NCBI GenBank assembly: GCA_038749025.1
Contig: JBCDIL010000001.1
Span: forward strand, 1 to 64,000
Direction of reading: 5' to 3'
Length of the DNA: 64,000 nucleotides
From: JBCAXA01 sp038749025
Lineage (GTDB): Bacteria; Pseudomonadota; Gammaproteobacteria; Steroidobacterales; Woeseiaceae
Shown: positions 19,991 through 29,030 of the stretch, one piece after another
Position numbering within the stretch: the stretch's first letter is position 1
How the letters are laid out: each line of letters opens with the position of its first letter
Position numbers and translations under genes: made by a program
Notes under the pieces: generated by a model
The model's input: only the letters and a program-made list of their open reading frames with translations
Told to the model about the DNA's origin: nothing
Database searches by the model: none

Positions 19991-20550
19991 CAGCCGTCAG
20001 TCATCGGCGAGTCATCGATAATGATCAACGGCTCCACCGGATTGGCCATGCGCTCGTAAATGGCGCGAGTCTTCTTGAGATTCAAAGACTCCGGAGCAAG
20101 CGCGGTAGCGGAGTCGATGTCCGCTTTGGCGCGGGCGAGATCCGCCATGCCGAGGTAGGCAAGCGCACGGTTGTTTAGGGCGCGCCAAAAGCGTGGTTTC
20201 ATCTCCAGCGCTCGGTCGCAGTAGGTCAGCGCGGTGTACGGCTCTTCCAGTAGCACGTAAGCCGCGCAGATATTCGACAAGCCGATAACAAAGTCGCGGT
20301 CGGTACGCGCGCGCTTCAAGCCCTTCTGCAACAGCGGCAAGGCACGCTCTGGTTCGCCTTCGCGAAGCAACTCAAGCCCCTCGGCAGCAAAGAAGTTCTC
20401 GGGGCCGATTACTGTTTTGATTTCGGTCGCATCATGGACCCGACCCTCGGCCGATCGAGAGTCAGCTGCCGCATTGGGCACCAGGATGAGCGACGTCAGG
20501 GCCAGTAACACCCCCGACAGCCCCCGTATGCTGACGGTCGTTATTCGCAT
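19990..20550 (-). CDS. Exported TPR-repeat protein
   Basis: A 186-aa periplasmic protein with signal GVLLALTSLILVPNAAA and about three tetratricopeptide repeats (AAEGLELLREGEPERALPLLQKGL; NICAAYVLLEEPYTALTYCDRALEM; NNRALAYLGMADLARAKADIDSATAL). TPR domains bind partner proteins. It is coupled to the TonB-C gene by a 1-base stop/start overlap, so a partnership is likely. No pathway is evident. Confidence 0.82.
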   Translation of the reverse strand: MRITTVSIRGLSGVLLALTSLILVPNAAADSRSAEGRVHDATEIKTVIGPENFFAAEGLELLREGEPERALPLLQKGLKRARTDRDFVIGLSNICAAYVLLEEPYTALTYCDRALEMKPRFWRALNNRALAYLGMADLARAKADIDSATALAPESLNLKKTRAIYERMANPVEPLIIIDDSPMTDG

Positions 20551-20621
20551 GACAGATTGAACGTACTCCCGTCGGTTTCCGAGCGCAAGGACGGGTGTCG
20601 CAGCATCGTGCTGAGGGCAGC

Positions 20622-21023
20622 CTAGCGTTGCCAGGGCTTCGGTATTTCAACCAACTCGTTCGCTTCTTTTTCCGTTATTTCGCTGACTTTAAGGTACCAA
20701 TTGGCGTAACTGGCACTAACGCGAAAGCGCATCCGACCGCTTTCCAAAAACAGTTTCTTACCGCTGCCCGTCTTTTTCACTTTCATAACGCGAGACTTGG
20801 AATAACCGGTCATGGCGTCCACGATCCACAGCTCGAACCGCGTTGCGTCAGGAAAATCTGAACCGATGCGCCAATCCAATACCCACGGTGCCGACACCTC
20901 GAATTCGACGGTCGTTGTGTCGCGCGTACCACTGAACTGGCGAACAACGTCGGCGGCACTGGCAGAAACGGTTGCCGCCATACCGGCCAGCAGCGTCGTC
21001 AACCAAACGGTGCGTTTATTCAT
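20622..21023 (-). CDS. Exported hypothetical protein
   Basis: A 133-aa protein with a Sec signal (VWLTTLLAGMAATVSASA) and one strand-rich domain: TTTVEFEVSAPWVLDWRIG, TRFELWIVDAMTGYSKSRVMKV, GRMRFRVSASYANWYLKV. The pattern resembles small beta-sandwich ligand-binding proteins, but I recognise no named family. The true start is the ATG at 21023, which begins the signal and overlaps the end of folD by 8 bp; the frame upstream to 21107 is unsupported. Likely co-transcribed with folD. Confidence 0.72.
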   Translation of the reverse strand: MNKRTVWLTTLLAGMAATVSASAADVVRQFSGTRDTTTVEFEVSAPWVLDWRIGSDFPDATRFELWIVDAMTGYSKSRVMKVKKTGSGKKLFLESGRMRFRVSASYANWYLKVSEITEKEANELVEIPKPWQR

Positions 21024-21915
21024 CGAGCAATCCCTCAAGCGCAGACGCCGGCGCAAGACCTGCGAAACGTCGTGCCGCAAACAGTGTATTCGCCAACAAG
21101 CAGGCAATCGTCATCGGGCCAACCCCGCCGGGTACGGGCGTAATGCGCGCCGCCGCTTGCGATGCGCTATCAAAATCGACATCACCGACTAGGCGCGTCT
21201 TACCGTCAGCCAATGCCAAGCGATTGATACCGACGTCGATGACGATCGCACCCGGCTTGATCCAGTCGCCGGCAATCATCTGCGGCCGACCCACCGCCGC
21301 GACAAGAATATCCGCTTGCCGACAAACAGCCGGTAGATCAGCTGTTTTCGAGTGGGCCGTTGTTACCGTGCAGCTCTCGCGTAGCAATAACGCACCCATC
21401 GGCTTACCGACGATGTTAGACCGTCCAACGACGACCGCGTTCAAACCCGCTAAGGACGGTACGGCTTCGCGTAGCAAGAGCCAACAACCGAGCGGTGTGC
21501 ACGGCACGAAACCGGGCTGCCCTAGACCGAGCCGACCGACGTTGAGCGTATGGAATCCGTCGACATCCTTGTCAGGGTCGATACGGTCAATAACGGCAGC
21601 GGCATCAATGTGCTCCGGCAGCGGCAGTTGCACCAAAATACCGTGCACATTCGCGTCGTCGTTAAGGGCATCGATTAACTCAAGTAACGTGGCGGCATCG
21701 ACGCTCACCGGTAAGCGGTGCGTGAACGACTCGAAGCCCGCCTCGCGCGCCTGCTTGCCTTTGTTTCGAACGTAGACCTGACTCGCCGGATCTTCGCCGA
21801 CGATAACGACCGCCAGTCCCGGTGTAACGCCACTCTGGGTCGCGAGTTCCACCGTCATATCGCGTATGCCGGCGCGCAACTCAGCTGCCCGTGCTTTTCC
21901 GTCGATCAATTCCAC
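21016..21915 (-). CDS. folD: Methylenetetrahydrofolate dehydrogenase/cyclohydrolase FolD
   Basis: A 299-aa cytoplasmic bifunctional enzyme that oxidises 5,10-methylene-THF to methenyl-THF with NADP and hydrolyses it to 10-formyl-THF. Landmarks: PGLAVVIVGEDPASQVYVRNKGKQAREAG with the catalytic lysine region, VHGILVQLPLPEHID, DPDKDVDGFH, NAVVVGRSNIVGKPMG (Rossmann motif) and PVPGGVGPMTIACLLANT. Length is typical. ATG 21915 follows a short gap after the two-component operon. Confidence 0.96.
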   Translation of the reverse strand: MELIDGKARAAELRAGIRDMTVELATQSGVTPGLAVVIVGEDPASQVYVRNKGKQAREAGFESFTHRLPVSVDAATLLELIDALNDDANVHGILVQLPLPEHIDAAAVIDRIDPDKDVDGFHTLNVGRLGLGQPGFVPCTPLGCWLLLREAVPSLAGLNAVVVGRSNIVGKPMGALLLRESCTVTTAHSKTADLPAVCRQADILVAAVGRPQMIAGDWIKPGAIVIDVGINRLALADGKTRLVGDVDFDSASQAAARITPVPGGVGPMTIACLLANTLFAARRFAGLAPASALEGLLDE

Positions 21916-21982
21916 GACGCGCCCCTCATTATGAAGCGGGCAAGCCTAAAGCAAAGCTACCCGGCCCGCCACGGCTGCATCG

Positions 21983-22630
21983 CTACAACAACCCGTATTC
22001 GAGCGCTTTTAAGACGGCACGGGTTCGATCACGCACACCGAGCTTACTGAGAATACTGGACACGTGGTTTTTGACCGTACCCTCCGAGTTGCTAAGCGCG
22101 GACGAGATTTCTTTGTTGCTATAGCCACCGGCCATCAAGCGCAGTACGTCGAGCTCTTTCGGCGACAGCGGCTCCAACGGTGTCGATTGCTCTGGCGAAT
22201 CGACCGACAGCGCATCAATGAGTCGGTTGGTCAGGACCGGCTGCAACATCGTACCGCCTCGCGCCACCGAATCGATGGCAGCAACGAGGTTGTCCAATGT
22301 AACGTCCTTTAGAAGATAGCCGCGCGCCCCCGCCCGCACGCTATCGAGTAGTTGCTCGTGATCATCGAACGTCGTCAACATAATGACTGGCGTGTCGAAA
22401 CCGGCGTGGGCGAGCGCCTGCACGGCATCGATTCCGGTTAGTCGCGGCATCCGAATGTCCATTAAAACGACGTGCGGAGAATGCTTGCTGACAAGCTCGA
22501 CTGCCTGGTCACCATCGTTCCCCTCGGCAACAACCTCGATCGCTGGCGACAACGCCAACAAGCCACAGATGCCCTGGCGCACGAGCGTCTGGTCGTCGAT
22601 AACGACGACGCGCCAACGCTCACTGGTCAC
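21983..22630 (-). CDS. NarL/FixJ-family response regulator
   Basis: A 215-aa regulator. Receiver domain 1-125: acidic pair IDD near residue 11, phosphoacceptor D in VVLMDIRMPRLTGID at about 57, T in MLTTFDD, K in YLLKDV. Residues 145-210 are a LuxR-type HTH (LSPKELDVLRLMAGGYSNKEISSALSNSEGTVKNHVSSILSKLGVRDRTRAV). ATG overlaps the kinase stop by 4 bp, so the pair is coupled. Targets are not known. Confidence 0.93.
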   Translation of the reverse strand: MTSERWRVVVIDDQTLVRQGICGLLALSPAIEVVAEGNDGDQAVELVSKHSPHVVLMDIRMPRLTGIDAVQALAHAGFDTPVIMLTTFDDHEQLLDSVRAGARGYLLKDVTLDNLVAAIDSVARGGTMLQPVLTNRLIDALSVDSPEQSTPLEPLSPKELDVLRLMAGGYSNKEISSALSNSEGTVKNHVSSILSKLGVRDRTRAVLKALEYGLL

Positions 22631-23754
22631 GACGTAACCGGCACGCGTACGGTCAAACCGAACGAGGAGTCGCTGGGTTTGATCTCGAGCGTGCCCGCTA
22701 CTGGCGTTAGGCGCTCCCGCATGCCGGTAAGGCCGTTGCCGAACTGGCTTGGCCCACGTACACCGCCATCATCGACGATCGTTAGTTCGATCTCACCGTT
22801 GTGGCGCCGTAAACGAATGGTGGTATTACGAGCATCGGAATGACGAAGCGTATTAGTCAGCGCCTCCTGAACGCAACGTAGCAACGGCTCAGCAACAGCG
22901 AGATCGTCGATGACGACGTCCGGCTCAAGATCAAGCGTTATGTTGAGCCTGGGTATGCGATCGATCATCAAACGCAGGGCCTCGCGAAAATCGACCGGAT
23001 CCGATTCGCGGAGCACCCCGACCGCTGCCCGGACATCAGCCAGTAGTAGCTTCGCTAGCGCGTGGGATTGCTGAATACGCTCTTGGGCCTCACCGTCGCT
23101 GAGCCGGTCGGCGATCTGCAGGTGGATGGTTAAAGCCGTTAGGTGATGACCCACCAAGTCGTGCAAGTCGCGAGCGATACGGGTGCGCTCCGATTGGCGT
23201 ACCGCTTCCGATAGCAGGTGTTGTGTGGCCGCCAGTTCACGATTAAGCCGCTCGGCTTTGCGTTGCGCAGCTTTGGCGCGTTCGGTTGTTTTCGCTGACA
23301 TCAATGCGAACAAATGAAACGTCGCGTACAACAGTGCGGAATAAAACGCCCAGTCATCGCCCCAGCGCCACCGGTCAATCACGAACCAGGCAACAGCGAT
23401 CGCAATCAGCAACAAGTAACTCGCGCGCAGTGGCACAAAGACAGCGGCAACGCCGATCCAGATAATGGTGTAGATCGGCAAAAAACTAAACGGAAATACC
23501 AGACCCAATGCGAACGCCGTTGCCAGCGATCCGGTCAAACCGACAATCGCTAGCATACCGGCATCGTGGCGCCGCTCCGCCGTAACCGCCATGGCACCGA
23601 ACGCGCCATACGCCACGGCTAAACCGAGCGCAACCCACCACAGCGATTGGTAGGTCTCCGACCGTATCGCGAAAAACAGCATCAAGCCACTGATCGTCAA
23701 CCAAGTAACGATACCGGCAACATGGAGCAGGCGGGGTTGGTCTTGTCTATCCAT
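22627..23754 (-). CDS. HisKA_3-type sensor histidine kinase
   Basis: A 375-aa membrane kinase. The N-terminal 160 residues hold about five or six helices (IVTWLTISGLMLFFAI; LWWVALGLAVAYGAFGAMAV; MLAIVGLTGSLATAFALGLVF; FLPIYTIIWIGVAAVFV; SYLLLIAIAVAWFVI). Then comes a coiled linker (RAKAAQRKAERLNRELAATQ), the phosphoacceptor motif RTRIARDLHDLVGHHLTAL, and an HATPase_c domain (ALTNTLRHSDARN; IVDDGGVRG; GNGLTGMRERL). This DesK/LiaS-like layout usually senses membrane state. It forms an operon with the downstream regulator. Confidence 0.92.
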   Translation of the reverse strand: MDRQDQPRLLHVAGIVTWLTISGLMLFFAIRSETYQSLWWVALGLAVAYGAFGAMAVTAERRHDAGMLAIVGLTGSLATAFALGLVFPFSFLPIYTIIWIGVAAVFVPLRASYLLLIAIAVAWFVIDRWRWGDDWAFYSALLYATFHLFALMSAKTTERAKAAQRKAERLNRELAATQHLLSEAVRQSERTRIARDLHDLVGHHLTALTIHLQIADRLSDGEAQERIQQSHALAKLLLADVRAAVGVLRESDPVDFREALRLMIDRIPRLNITLDLEPDVVIDDLAVAEPLLRCVQEALTNTLRHSDARNTTIRLRRHNGEIELTIVDDGGVRGPSQFGNGLTGMRERLTPVAGTLEIKPSDSSFGLTVRVPVTS

Positions 23755-23937
23755 ACACGCATTATTGATCGGCCCAGCGCCGCCGGCTATAGGCCAAAAG
23801 TCATGGTTGACCTCACCGGGTGGACCTAGTTGGGGGTTGCGACTGGCGCGTCTTCGTCGCTAGACACTTTGTGTAAGCGCCTAGCAAAAGCGTCATTCAG
23901 TGCTAGTCTTGGCGATCCATTAAGTCCGTGAGTTTTT

Positions 23938-25020
23938 ATGTTAGCGACAGCCATTACCGTATCGGCCGCTCTCGGTGCCGGATACGCCGGTGTGCATTAC
24001 TACTTACGGCCCCGCGAGTCGGTCGACAGCAGCAACGATGGCGCGTGGCACAACGGTGGCGACGGCCAGACACCGGAGAATGCCCACGCCTCAAGGTTGC
24101 TGAGCGACTTACAACGTAGCATTCATACGGCGCCGATGCGTCAGCAGTTGGCGGTGGCGCGGCAGCTGGTCGATGAAGGCATCGCTGGAACGCCAAGCTA
24201 CGACGAGCTCGGCGTCACGGTACAACCGGTTGCCGGCGAGGCATTCGATGCGCTCTGGGTAACGGCTGAGTCGTCACGTCCGCAAGCCCGTTTGTTGTAC
24301 CTGCATGGCGGCGCATTCGCGCTTGGCAGTGCGACCAGTCATCGCTTGTTAATCGCCACACTGGCGAAGCAAGCCGGAGTTGCGGTCCTGGCTGTCAATT
24401 ACCGGCTCATGCCGGAACACAAGCGGACCGACGGCATCGTGGATTGCCAGAAAGCGTATTTGTGGATGCTTGAGAACGGACCGAACGGTGTATCGCCTGC
24501 AACCCATGCGTTTGTCGGTGGCGACTCGGCCGGCGGCAACTTAAGTCTGATGCTGATCGCGTGGCTTCGCGATAATGGCCATCGCCAAGTCGATCGTGCC
24601 GTCGCCATTTGCCCAAATACGGACGCGACCGGGGTATCGCCATCGTTGGTCGACAACCGCGCCACTGACCAGATGCTGGGCAGGGGTTTCGTGGGTCGAT
24701 TCGTGAAGCTGCCACCGACGTTGGCCCGGGCAACCATTTTCGCCGTAACGCGACTCCGGCCAGACGACCCGTTGCTGTCACCGGTGTTCGGTAACTTAGC
24801 CGATCTGCCGCCGACCCTTATCCAGGCAAGCGACACCGAAATGCTGCTGGACGATGCGCGCCGCTGGTTTACAAAAGCGAAGCGCCAGGGTACCGACGCT
24901 CGCCTCGAGTTGTACGGCGGAATGATGCACGTCTGGCACATGTTCGCTCACGTCTTACCAGAGGGGGTTGTCGCGACCGATCGTATTGCCGCGTTCATTG
25001 CCGAGGCGATCGACGACTAA
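23938..25020 (+). CDS. Hormone-sensitive-lipase-type esterase
   Basis: A 360-aa alpha/beta hydrolase of the HSL (family IV) group with an N-terminal anchor-like hydrophobic stretch (MLATAITVSAALGAGYAGVHYYL). Oxyanion motif YLHGGAFALG at about 122, nucleophile elbow VGGDSAGGNLSL near 197, an Asp in QASDTEMLLDDARR and a His in MMHVWHMF. It hydrolyses short acyl esters. The start follows a poor ribosome site. It is coupled to the next gene by a TAATG overlap. Confidence 0.88.
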   Translation: MLATAITVSAALGAGYAGVHYYLRPRESVDSSNDGAWHNGGDGQTPENAHASRLLSDLQRSIHTAPMRQQLAVARQLVDEGIAGTPSYDELGVTVQPVAGEAFDALWVTAESSRPQARLLYLHGGAFALGSATSHRLLIATLAKQAGVAVLAVNYRLMPEHKRTDGIVDCQKAYLWMLENGPNGVSPATHAFVGGDSAGGNLSLMLIAWLRDNGHRQVDRAVAICPNTDATGVSPSLVDNRATDQMLGRGFVGRFVKLPPTLARATIFAVTRLRPDDPLLSPVFGNLADLPPTLIQASDTEMLLDDARRWFTKAKRQGTDARLELYGGMMHVWHMFAHVLPEGVVATDRIAAFIAEAIDD

Positions 25021-25244
25021 TGACCCACCGCGTGGTCGTCTCGCTGGCCATTGCGGCGGACGAATACCTGCGCGTATACAGCGGGTCTGCACGACAGGTG
25101 CAAACGGTCGCGAGCGACGGTCGGAGCGTGCGTTTCCCCGCCAATATCTTGCAACCGTTCGTGACGCATTCCGGCGTCTTCGGTCAGTTCGAAATCCACT
25201 TTGACGACAGCGGCCGCTTTCGGTCCATTAGCCGGCTCGAATAG
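25020..25244 (+). CDS. DUF2835 family protein
   Basis: A 74-aa protein matching the small gammaproteobacterial DUF2835 family: EYLRVYSGSARQVQTVASDGRSVRFPANILQPFVTHSGVFGQFEIHFDDSGRF. Function unknown. Its ATG overlaps the stop of the esterase gene (TAATG). No signal or membrane segment. Confidence 0.88.
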   Translation: MTHRVVVSLAIAADEYLRVYSGSARQVQTVASDGRSVRFPANILQPFVTHSGVFGQFEIHFDDSGRFRSISRLE

Positions 25245-25261
25245 GCATTTCAGCGAACGTC

Positions 25262-26164
25262 CTAGTCGGCCTCGCCCGCCTGTTGCTTGCGGCGGAACCA
25301 ACGCCGTTTGCGCGGCTTTTTGTCGGCTTTTTTCTGCTTTTTCTTACTGGGTTGCTTGGCCATATCACGCACGGCGGCCACAACGTTGACATCGCCCTCG
25401 GTCAGGAGCGTCGGAAACTGCTGCCGACAGACGACCCAGGTCGCGCCGATGACGGCGGTGTAAACCGTTGCTAACAGTACGGAGTAGCTCAGCATGTCGG
25501 CGAAGTCCGCCAGCCAACCCGGGAACCGGATGCCTAGCGTCGCATCGAGGATCGCTGCCAAGATACGGCCGACGATACCGATGTCGATAAGCACCAGAAC
25601 CGTAATCCACAGCAAAATTTTAAAGACGAACAGGTTCATCGCGAGATCACGAACAGCCACCCACCAGCGGCGGCTGAAGCAAACCGCAGCGAGCGCGATG
25701 GTGATGACGGCCGCGACACCGTAAGCCGACGTAACGGCGAACAGCAGCTTGCCGATGACCGTTATCCACGGCGCGCCGGGATCGGGCGCAAGCCCGCCAT
25801 TCACGGCTGAGCGAACAAACGCAACGACCGTCAACGCAACGGCCGCCGGAATAATCGAACCGGCGAGCCATGGGAAATCGTCGACACGTGCGTTGCCGCT
25901 ACGAAACAAATAGCGGCGAAGCGCGAGCGCATAACCGACAACGACAACGATCGCCGACCAATTGAGCTCCCACTTAAGTTCGAACTCTGGCGTTAACGCA
26001 AGAAACAACTCACCAGCCATAACCGCAAGCAGCACTAAAGCGACAATTCGGCGGCGTGGCTGCGATCCAAAAACGAGGTCGAGACGATCGTCAGTCGGAT
26101 CGTTGTTCATCGCGCGGGTCAGCGCCGGCCGCATGTCGCGGACGCCAGCAAGAGCCACCGTCAT
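25262..26164 (-). CDS. Large membrane protein with basic C-terminal tail
   Basis: About 300 aa with six or more predicted helices: IVALVLLAVMAGELFLAL, WSAIVVVVGYALALR, GSIIPAAVALTVVAFV, TVIGKLLFAVTSAYGVAAVITIALAAVCF, NLFVFKILLWITVLVLIDIGIV, SYSVLLATVYTAVIGATWVV. The cytoplasmic tail is strikingly basic (PSKKKQKKADKKPRKRRWFRRK), which suggests binding to nucleic acid or acidic lipid. No known family. The start is uncertain: ATG 26164 and ATG 26110 are both possible, and the frame opens at 26227. Confidence 0.7.
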   Translation of the reverse strand: MTVALAGVRDMRPALTRAMNNDPTDDRLDLVFGSQPRRRIVALVLLAVMAGELFLALTPEFELKWELNWSAIVVVVGYALALRRYLFRSGNARVDDFPWLAGSIIPAAVALTVVAFVRSAVNGGLAPDPGAPWITVIGKLLFAVTSAYGVAAVITIALAAVCFSRRWWVAVRDLAMNLFVFKILLWITVLVLIDIGIVGRILAAILDATLGIRFPGWLADFADMLSYSVLLATVYTAVIGATWVVCRQQFPTLLTEGDVNVVAAVRDMAKQPSKKKQKKADKKPRKRRWFRRKQQAGEAD

Positions 26165-26353
26165 TAGGTGCTTGACGTTGTACAACTGACCCTTCGCTGC
26201 TGCTTTGGAGTGCCACGAGCCTAGCAAAAAGCGCCAGCGGCCGTCCTCGCGACAACAGTTTGTCGCTCAATAACCACATTTTGTCGTGGGAATTTCCGCC
26301 AGTGATGCCAGTCATGATGGAATAGGCGGAGTGTTCTGAAGGGGGAACCCATC

Positions 26354-26932
26354 GTGCTGAGTCGACCCATCTTGGTCTGGTTCGTAGCGTTCGCGGTCTC
26401 GCTCGGTACCGCTTCGGCGGCCGAGGATTGCTATGGCGGTAAGCCTGCCGCTGAGGCGCCGCCCGAACTGAAAGAATTCGAATTCCTGATCGGTCGGTGG
26501 CGAGTCGACCTCAAAAAGCAGACGGCCAGCGGTTGGTCGCCACCGCGGCCGCAGCCGGCGCTGTGGACCGGTCGTTATGCACTCGATGGGATGGCGATCT
26601 ATGACGAGTGGTTCGATACCGACCCGGCATTGGCACCAGCGACGCCGAGCGGAGCTAATCTAAGGGTTTACAATAGCGAGACCAACCAGTGGCTAATGAC
26701 GTGGATTCACACGACAGGAGCCGTGGCCACAACCTTGGCGGCTGAGCAGCGTGACGGCACCATGGTAATGTGGCAAACGCATCCCGATGGGCCAGCGTGG
26801 GAAGCGGAATTTGTCGTCGAATCCGATGACCGCTGGACCCGCACACACTTTCAGATCGATGAGAACGGCCAGCGAAGCGCACAGTTTTTGTTGATCGCCA
26901 CTCGGTTGCCATGCGCTGCGCGCGCGGAGTGA
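26354..26932 (+). CDS. Exported DUF1579-like protein
   Basis: A 192-aa protein with a signal peptide (ILVWFVAFAVSLGTASA) and a lipocalin-like domain: LKEFEFLIGRWRVDLK, ALWTGRYALDGMAIYDEWF, GANLRVYNSETNQWLMTWI, WTRTHFQIDENG. This recalls the DUF1579 group of small beta-barrels. Start is GTG 26354 with AAGGGGG at a good distance. Function unknown. It precedes the M13 peptidase gene by 46 bp on the same strand. Confidence 0.75.
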   Translation: MLSRPILVWFVAFAVSLGTASAAEDCYGGKPAAEAPPELKEFEFLIGRWRVDLKKQTASGWSPPRPQPALWTGRYALDGMAIYDEWFDTDPALAPATPSGANLRVYNSETNQWLMTWIHTTGAVATTLAAEQRDGTMVMWQTHPDGPAWEAEFVVESDDRWTRTHFQIDENGQRSAQFLLIATRLPCAARAE

Positions 26933-26978
26933 CCGCGAATCGCAACCCATTAACAAGTCTGCGAACGCAGGGAACACT

Positions 26979-29030
26979 ATGAAATACCTCGCTATTGGGC
27001 TGGCCGCCGCCATGGGCGCCGCTGGCTGTAGCCCGAAACCGGAAAACGCCGTCGAGGCTTCGGCCATTACGGACGCGGAGCCAACGTCTGGGGTCCTGCT
27101 CGCGAACATGGATAACAGCGTTCGCCCCGGTGATGACTTTTTCCAGTACGTGAATGGCTCGTGGCTCGACAACACCCCGATCCCGGCGGACAAAGCGTCG
27201 TACGGCAACTTCACCGTGTTGCGCGAAGACTCGCAGGCCAACGTGCGGAAGATCATCGAAGAATCAGCGGCCGGCGATTTCGCGATGGGCAGCGACGAGC
27301 AGAAAGTCGGGGACCTCTACGCGTCGTATCTTGATCGAGAGCAGCGCGACGCCGTTGGCTTAATGCCGCTCAAGGCCGAGTTCGAGAGTATCGATGCGAT
27401 CACCGATACAACCCGCTTGGCAACGTGGATGGCCGCAGCGAATAAACAAGGCATAAGCCTGCCCTTCGTCGTCGGCCAATACGCCGATTTCAAAGACCCG
27501 AACAAGTACATGATTTATACGTTCCAAGGCGGGCTTGGCCTCCCCGACCGAGAGTACTACTTCGACCCGAATCAGAAATTCATTGATATCCGCGCGGCTT
27601 ACAAAGAGCACGTTACGGCGATGTTTGCGCTGGCCGAAGTGGACAATCCGGAGGCAGCAGCGGCGAGCGTGTACGCCATTGAAGAAAAACTCGCGGCGGG
27701 GCACATGAAGAAAGAGAAGACCCGCGACATGGTGGCGATCTACAACAAGCTGCCGTTAGGCGAGTTACCGGACCTAATGCCAAACTTCGCATGGGAGCCG
27801 TTTCTCGCCGAAGCCGAGATTGCGAACATCGACGGCTTGGTGGTCACACAACTGGACTACATGCGTGGCCTCGACGACATCATTACAGCAACGTCGATCG
27901 ACGATTGGCGCACGTACCTAAAATGGCGCGTCATCGACGCCAAGGCAACACAGCTAACCACTGCAATGGATGCGCAAAATTTCGCTTTCCGCGGCAAGAT
28001 GCTGCTTGGCATCGAAGAGCAGCAGCCCATGTGGCGCCGCGGGGTAAACACAGTCAACCAACACCTCGGCGAAGTGGTCGGCAAAGTCTACGTCAAACGG
28101 CACTTTCCGCCGGCAGCCAAAGCCAAAATGCAGGAGCTCGTCGGCAACCTGATCAAGGCATATGAAATCAGCATTCGCGACCTAGCCTGGATGAGCGAAG
28201 ACACGCGGACCGAAGCGCTCGATAAGCTCAGCAAGTTCACGCCCAAAGTCGGTTACCCCGACGAGTGGCAGGATTACTCCGATCTCACCATCAACCCGGG
28301 CGATCTTTACGGCAATCTGAAGCGCTCTGCCGAGCTAAGCTACCAAAAAGCGATTGAGCGCCAGAGCGGTCCCGTGGATCGCAATGAGTGGGCCATGACA
28401 CCGCAAACGGTTAATGCGTACTACAACCCGCCGCTCAACGAAATCGTCTTCCCGGCGGGCATCTTGCAACCGCCGTTCTTCGACTTGGAAGCGGATGATG
28501 CCATCAACTACGGGGCAATCGGGGCCGTAATCGGCCACGAAATTGGTCATGGCTTCGATGATTCCGGCTCGACCTTCGACGGCAACGGTGTCCTACGTAA
28601 TTGGTGGACGGAAGAGGACCGCGCAGAGTTCAAGCGCCGGACCGGGAAACTGATCGCCCAGTACTCAGCGTTCAAGCCTTTCGATGATCTGGCCGTTAAC
28701 GGGGAGTATACGCTTGGCGAGAACATCGGCGATCTCGGCGGTCTCAGCATTGGCTTACTGGCTTACAAGCTGTCCCTCGACGGAGCCGAAGCACCCGTTA
28801 TCGATGGGTTCACGGGCGTGCAACGCGTATTCTTGGGTTACGGACAGGTGTGGCGTAACAAGTATCGCGAGGAAGCATTGCGCAACCAGATCGGTACCGA
28901 TCCGCACGCGCCGTCGATGTACCGAACGAACGGTGTCGTTCGCAACGTCCCGGAGTTTTATGAGGCTTTTGATGTATCCGCTGACGATGAGTTGTATTTG
29001 CCGCCCGAAGAGCGGGTCAAGATTTGGTAA
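26979..29030 (+). CDS. M13-family (neprilysin-like) metallopeptidase lipoprotein
   Basis: A 683-aa periplasmic zinc endopeptidase cleaving short peptides. N-terminus has a lipobox (AAGC), so it is membrane anchored. Family landmarks: RPGDDFFQYVNGSWLD, NAYYNPPLNEIVFPAGILQPPFFD, zinc motif HEIGH near residue 520 (VIGHEIGHGFDDSG), ENIGDLGGLSIG with the third ligand, and the final Y-P-E-R-V-KIW end. Length fits the family. The downstream cyclophilin overlaps its end, so the two are translated together. Confidence 0.95.
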   Translation: MKYLAIGLAAAMGAAGCSPKPENAVEASAITDAEPTSGVLLANMDNSVRPGDDFFQYVNGSWLDNTPIPADKASYGNFTVLREDSQANVRKIIEESAAGDFAMGSDEQKVGDLYASYLDREQRDAVGLMPLKAEFESIDAITDTTRLATWMAAANKQGISLPFVVGQYADFKDPNKYMIYTFQGGLGLPDREYYFDPNQKFIDIRAAYKEHVTAMFALAEVDNPEAAAASVYAIEEKLAAGHMKKEKTRDMVAIYNKLPLGELPDLMPNFAWEPFLAEAEIANIDGLVVTQLDYMRGLDDIITATSIDDWRTYLKWRVIDAKATQLTTAMDAQNFAFRGKMLLGIEEQQPMWRRGVNTVNQHLGEVVGKVYVKRHFPPAAKAKMQELVGNLIKAYEISIRDLAWMSEDTRTEALDKLSKFTPKVGYPDEWQDYSDLTINPGDLYGNLKRSAELSYQKAIERQSGPVDRNEWAMTPQTVNAYYNPPLNEIVFPAGILQPPFFDLEADDAINYGAIGAVIGHEIGHGFDDSGSTFDGNGVLRNWWTEEDRAEFKRRTGKLIAQYSAFKPFDDLAVNGEYTLGENIGDLGGLSIGLLAYKLSLDGAEAPVIDGFTGVQRVFLGYGQVWRNKYREEALRNQIGTDPHAPSMYRTNGVVRNVPEFYEAFDVSADDELYLPPEERVKIW

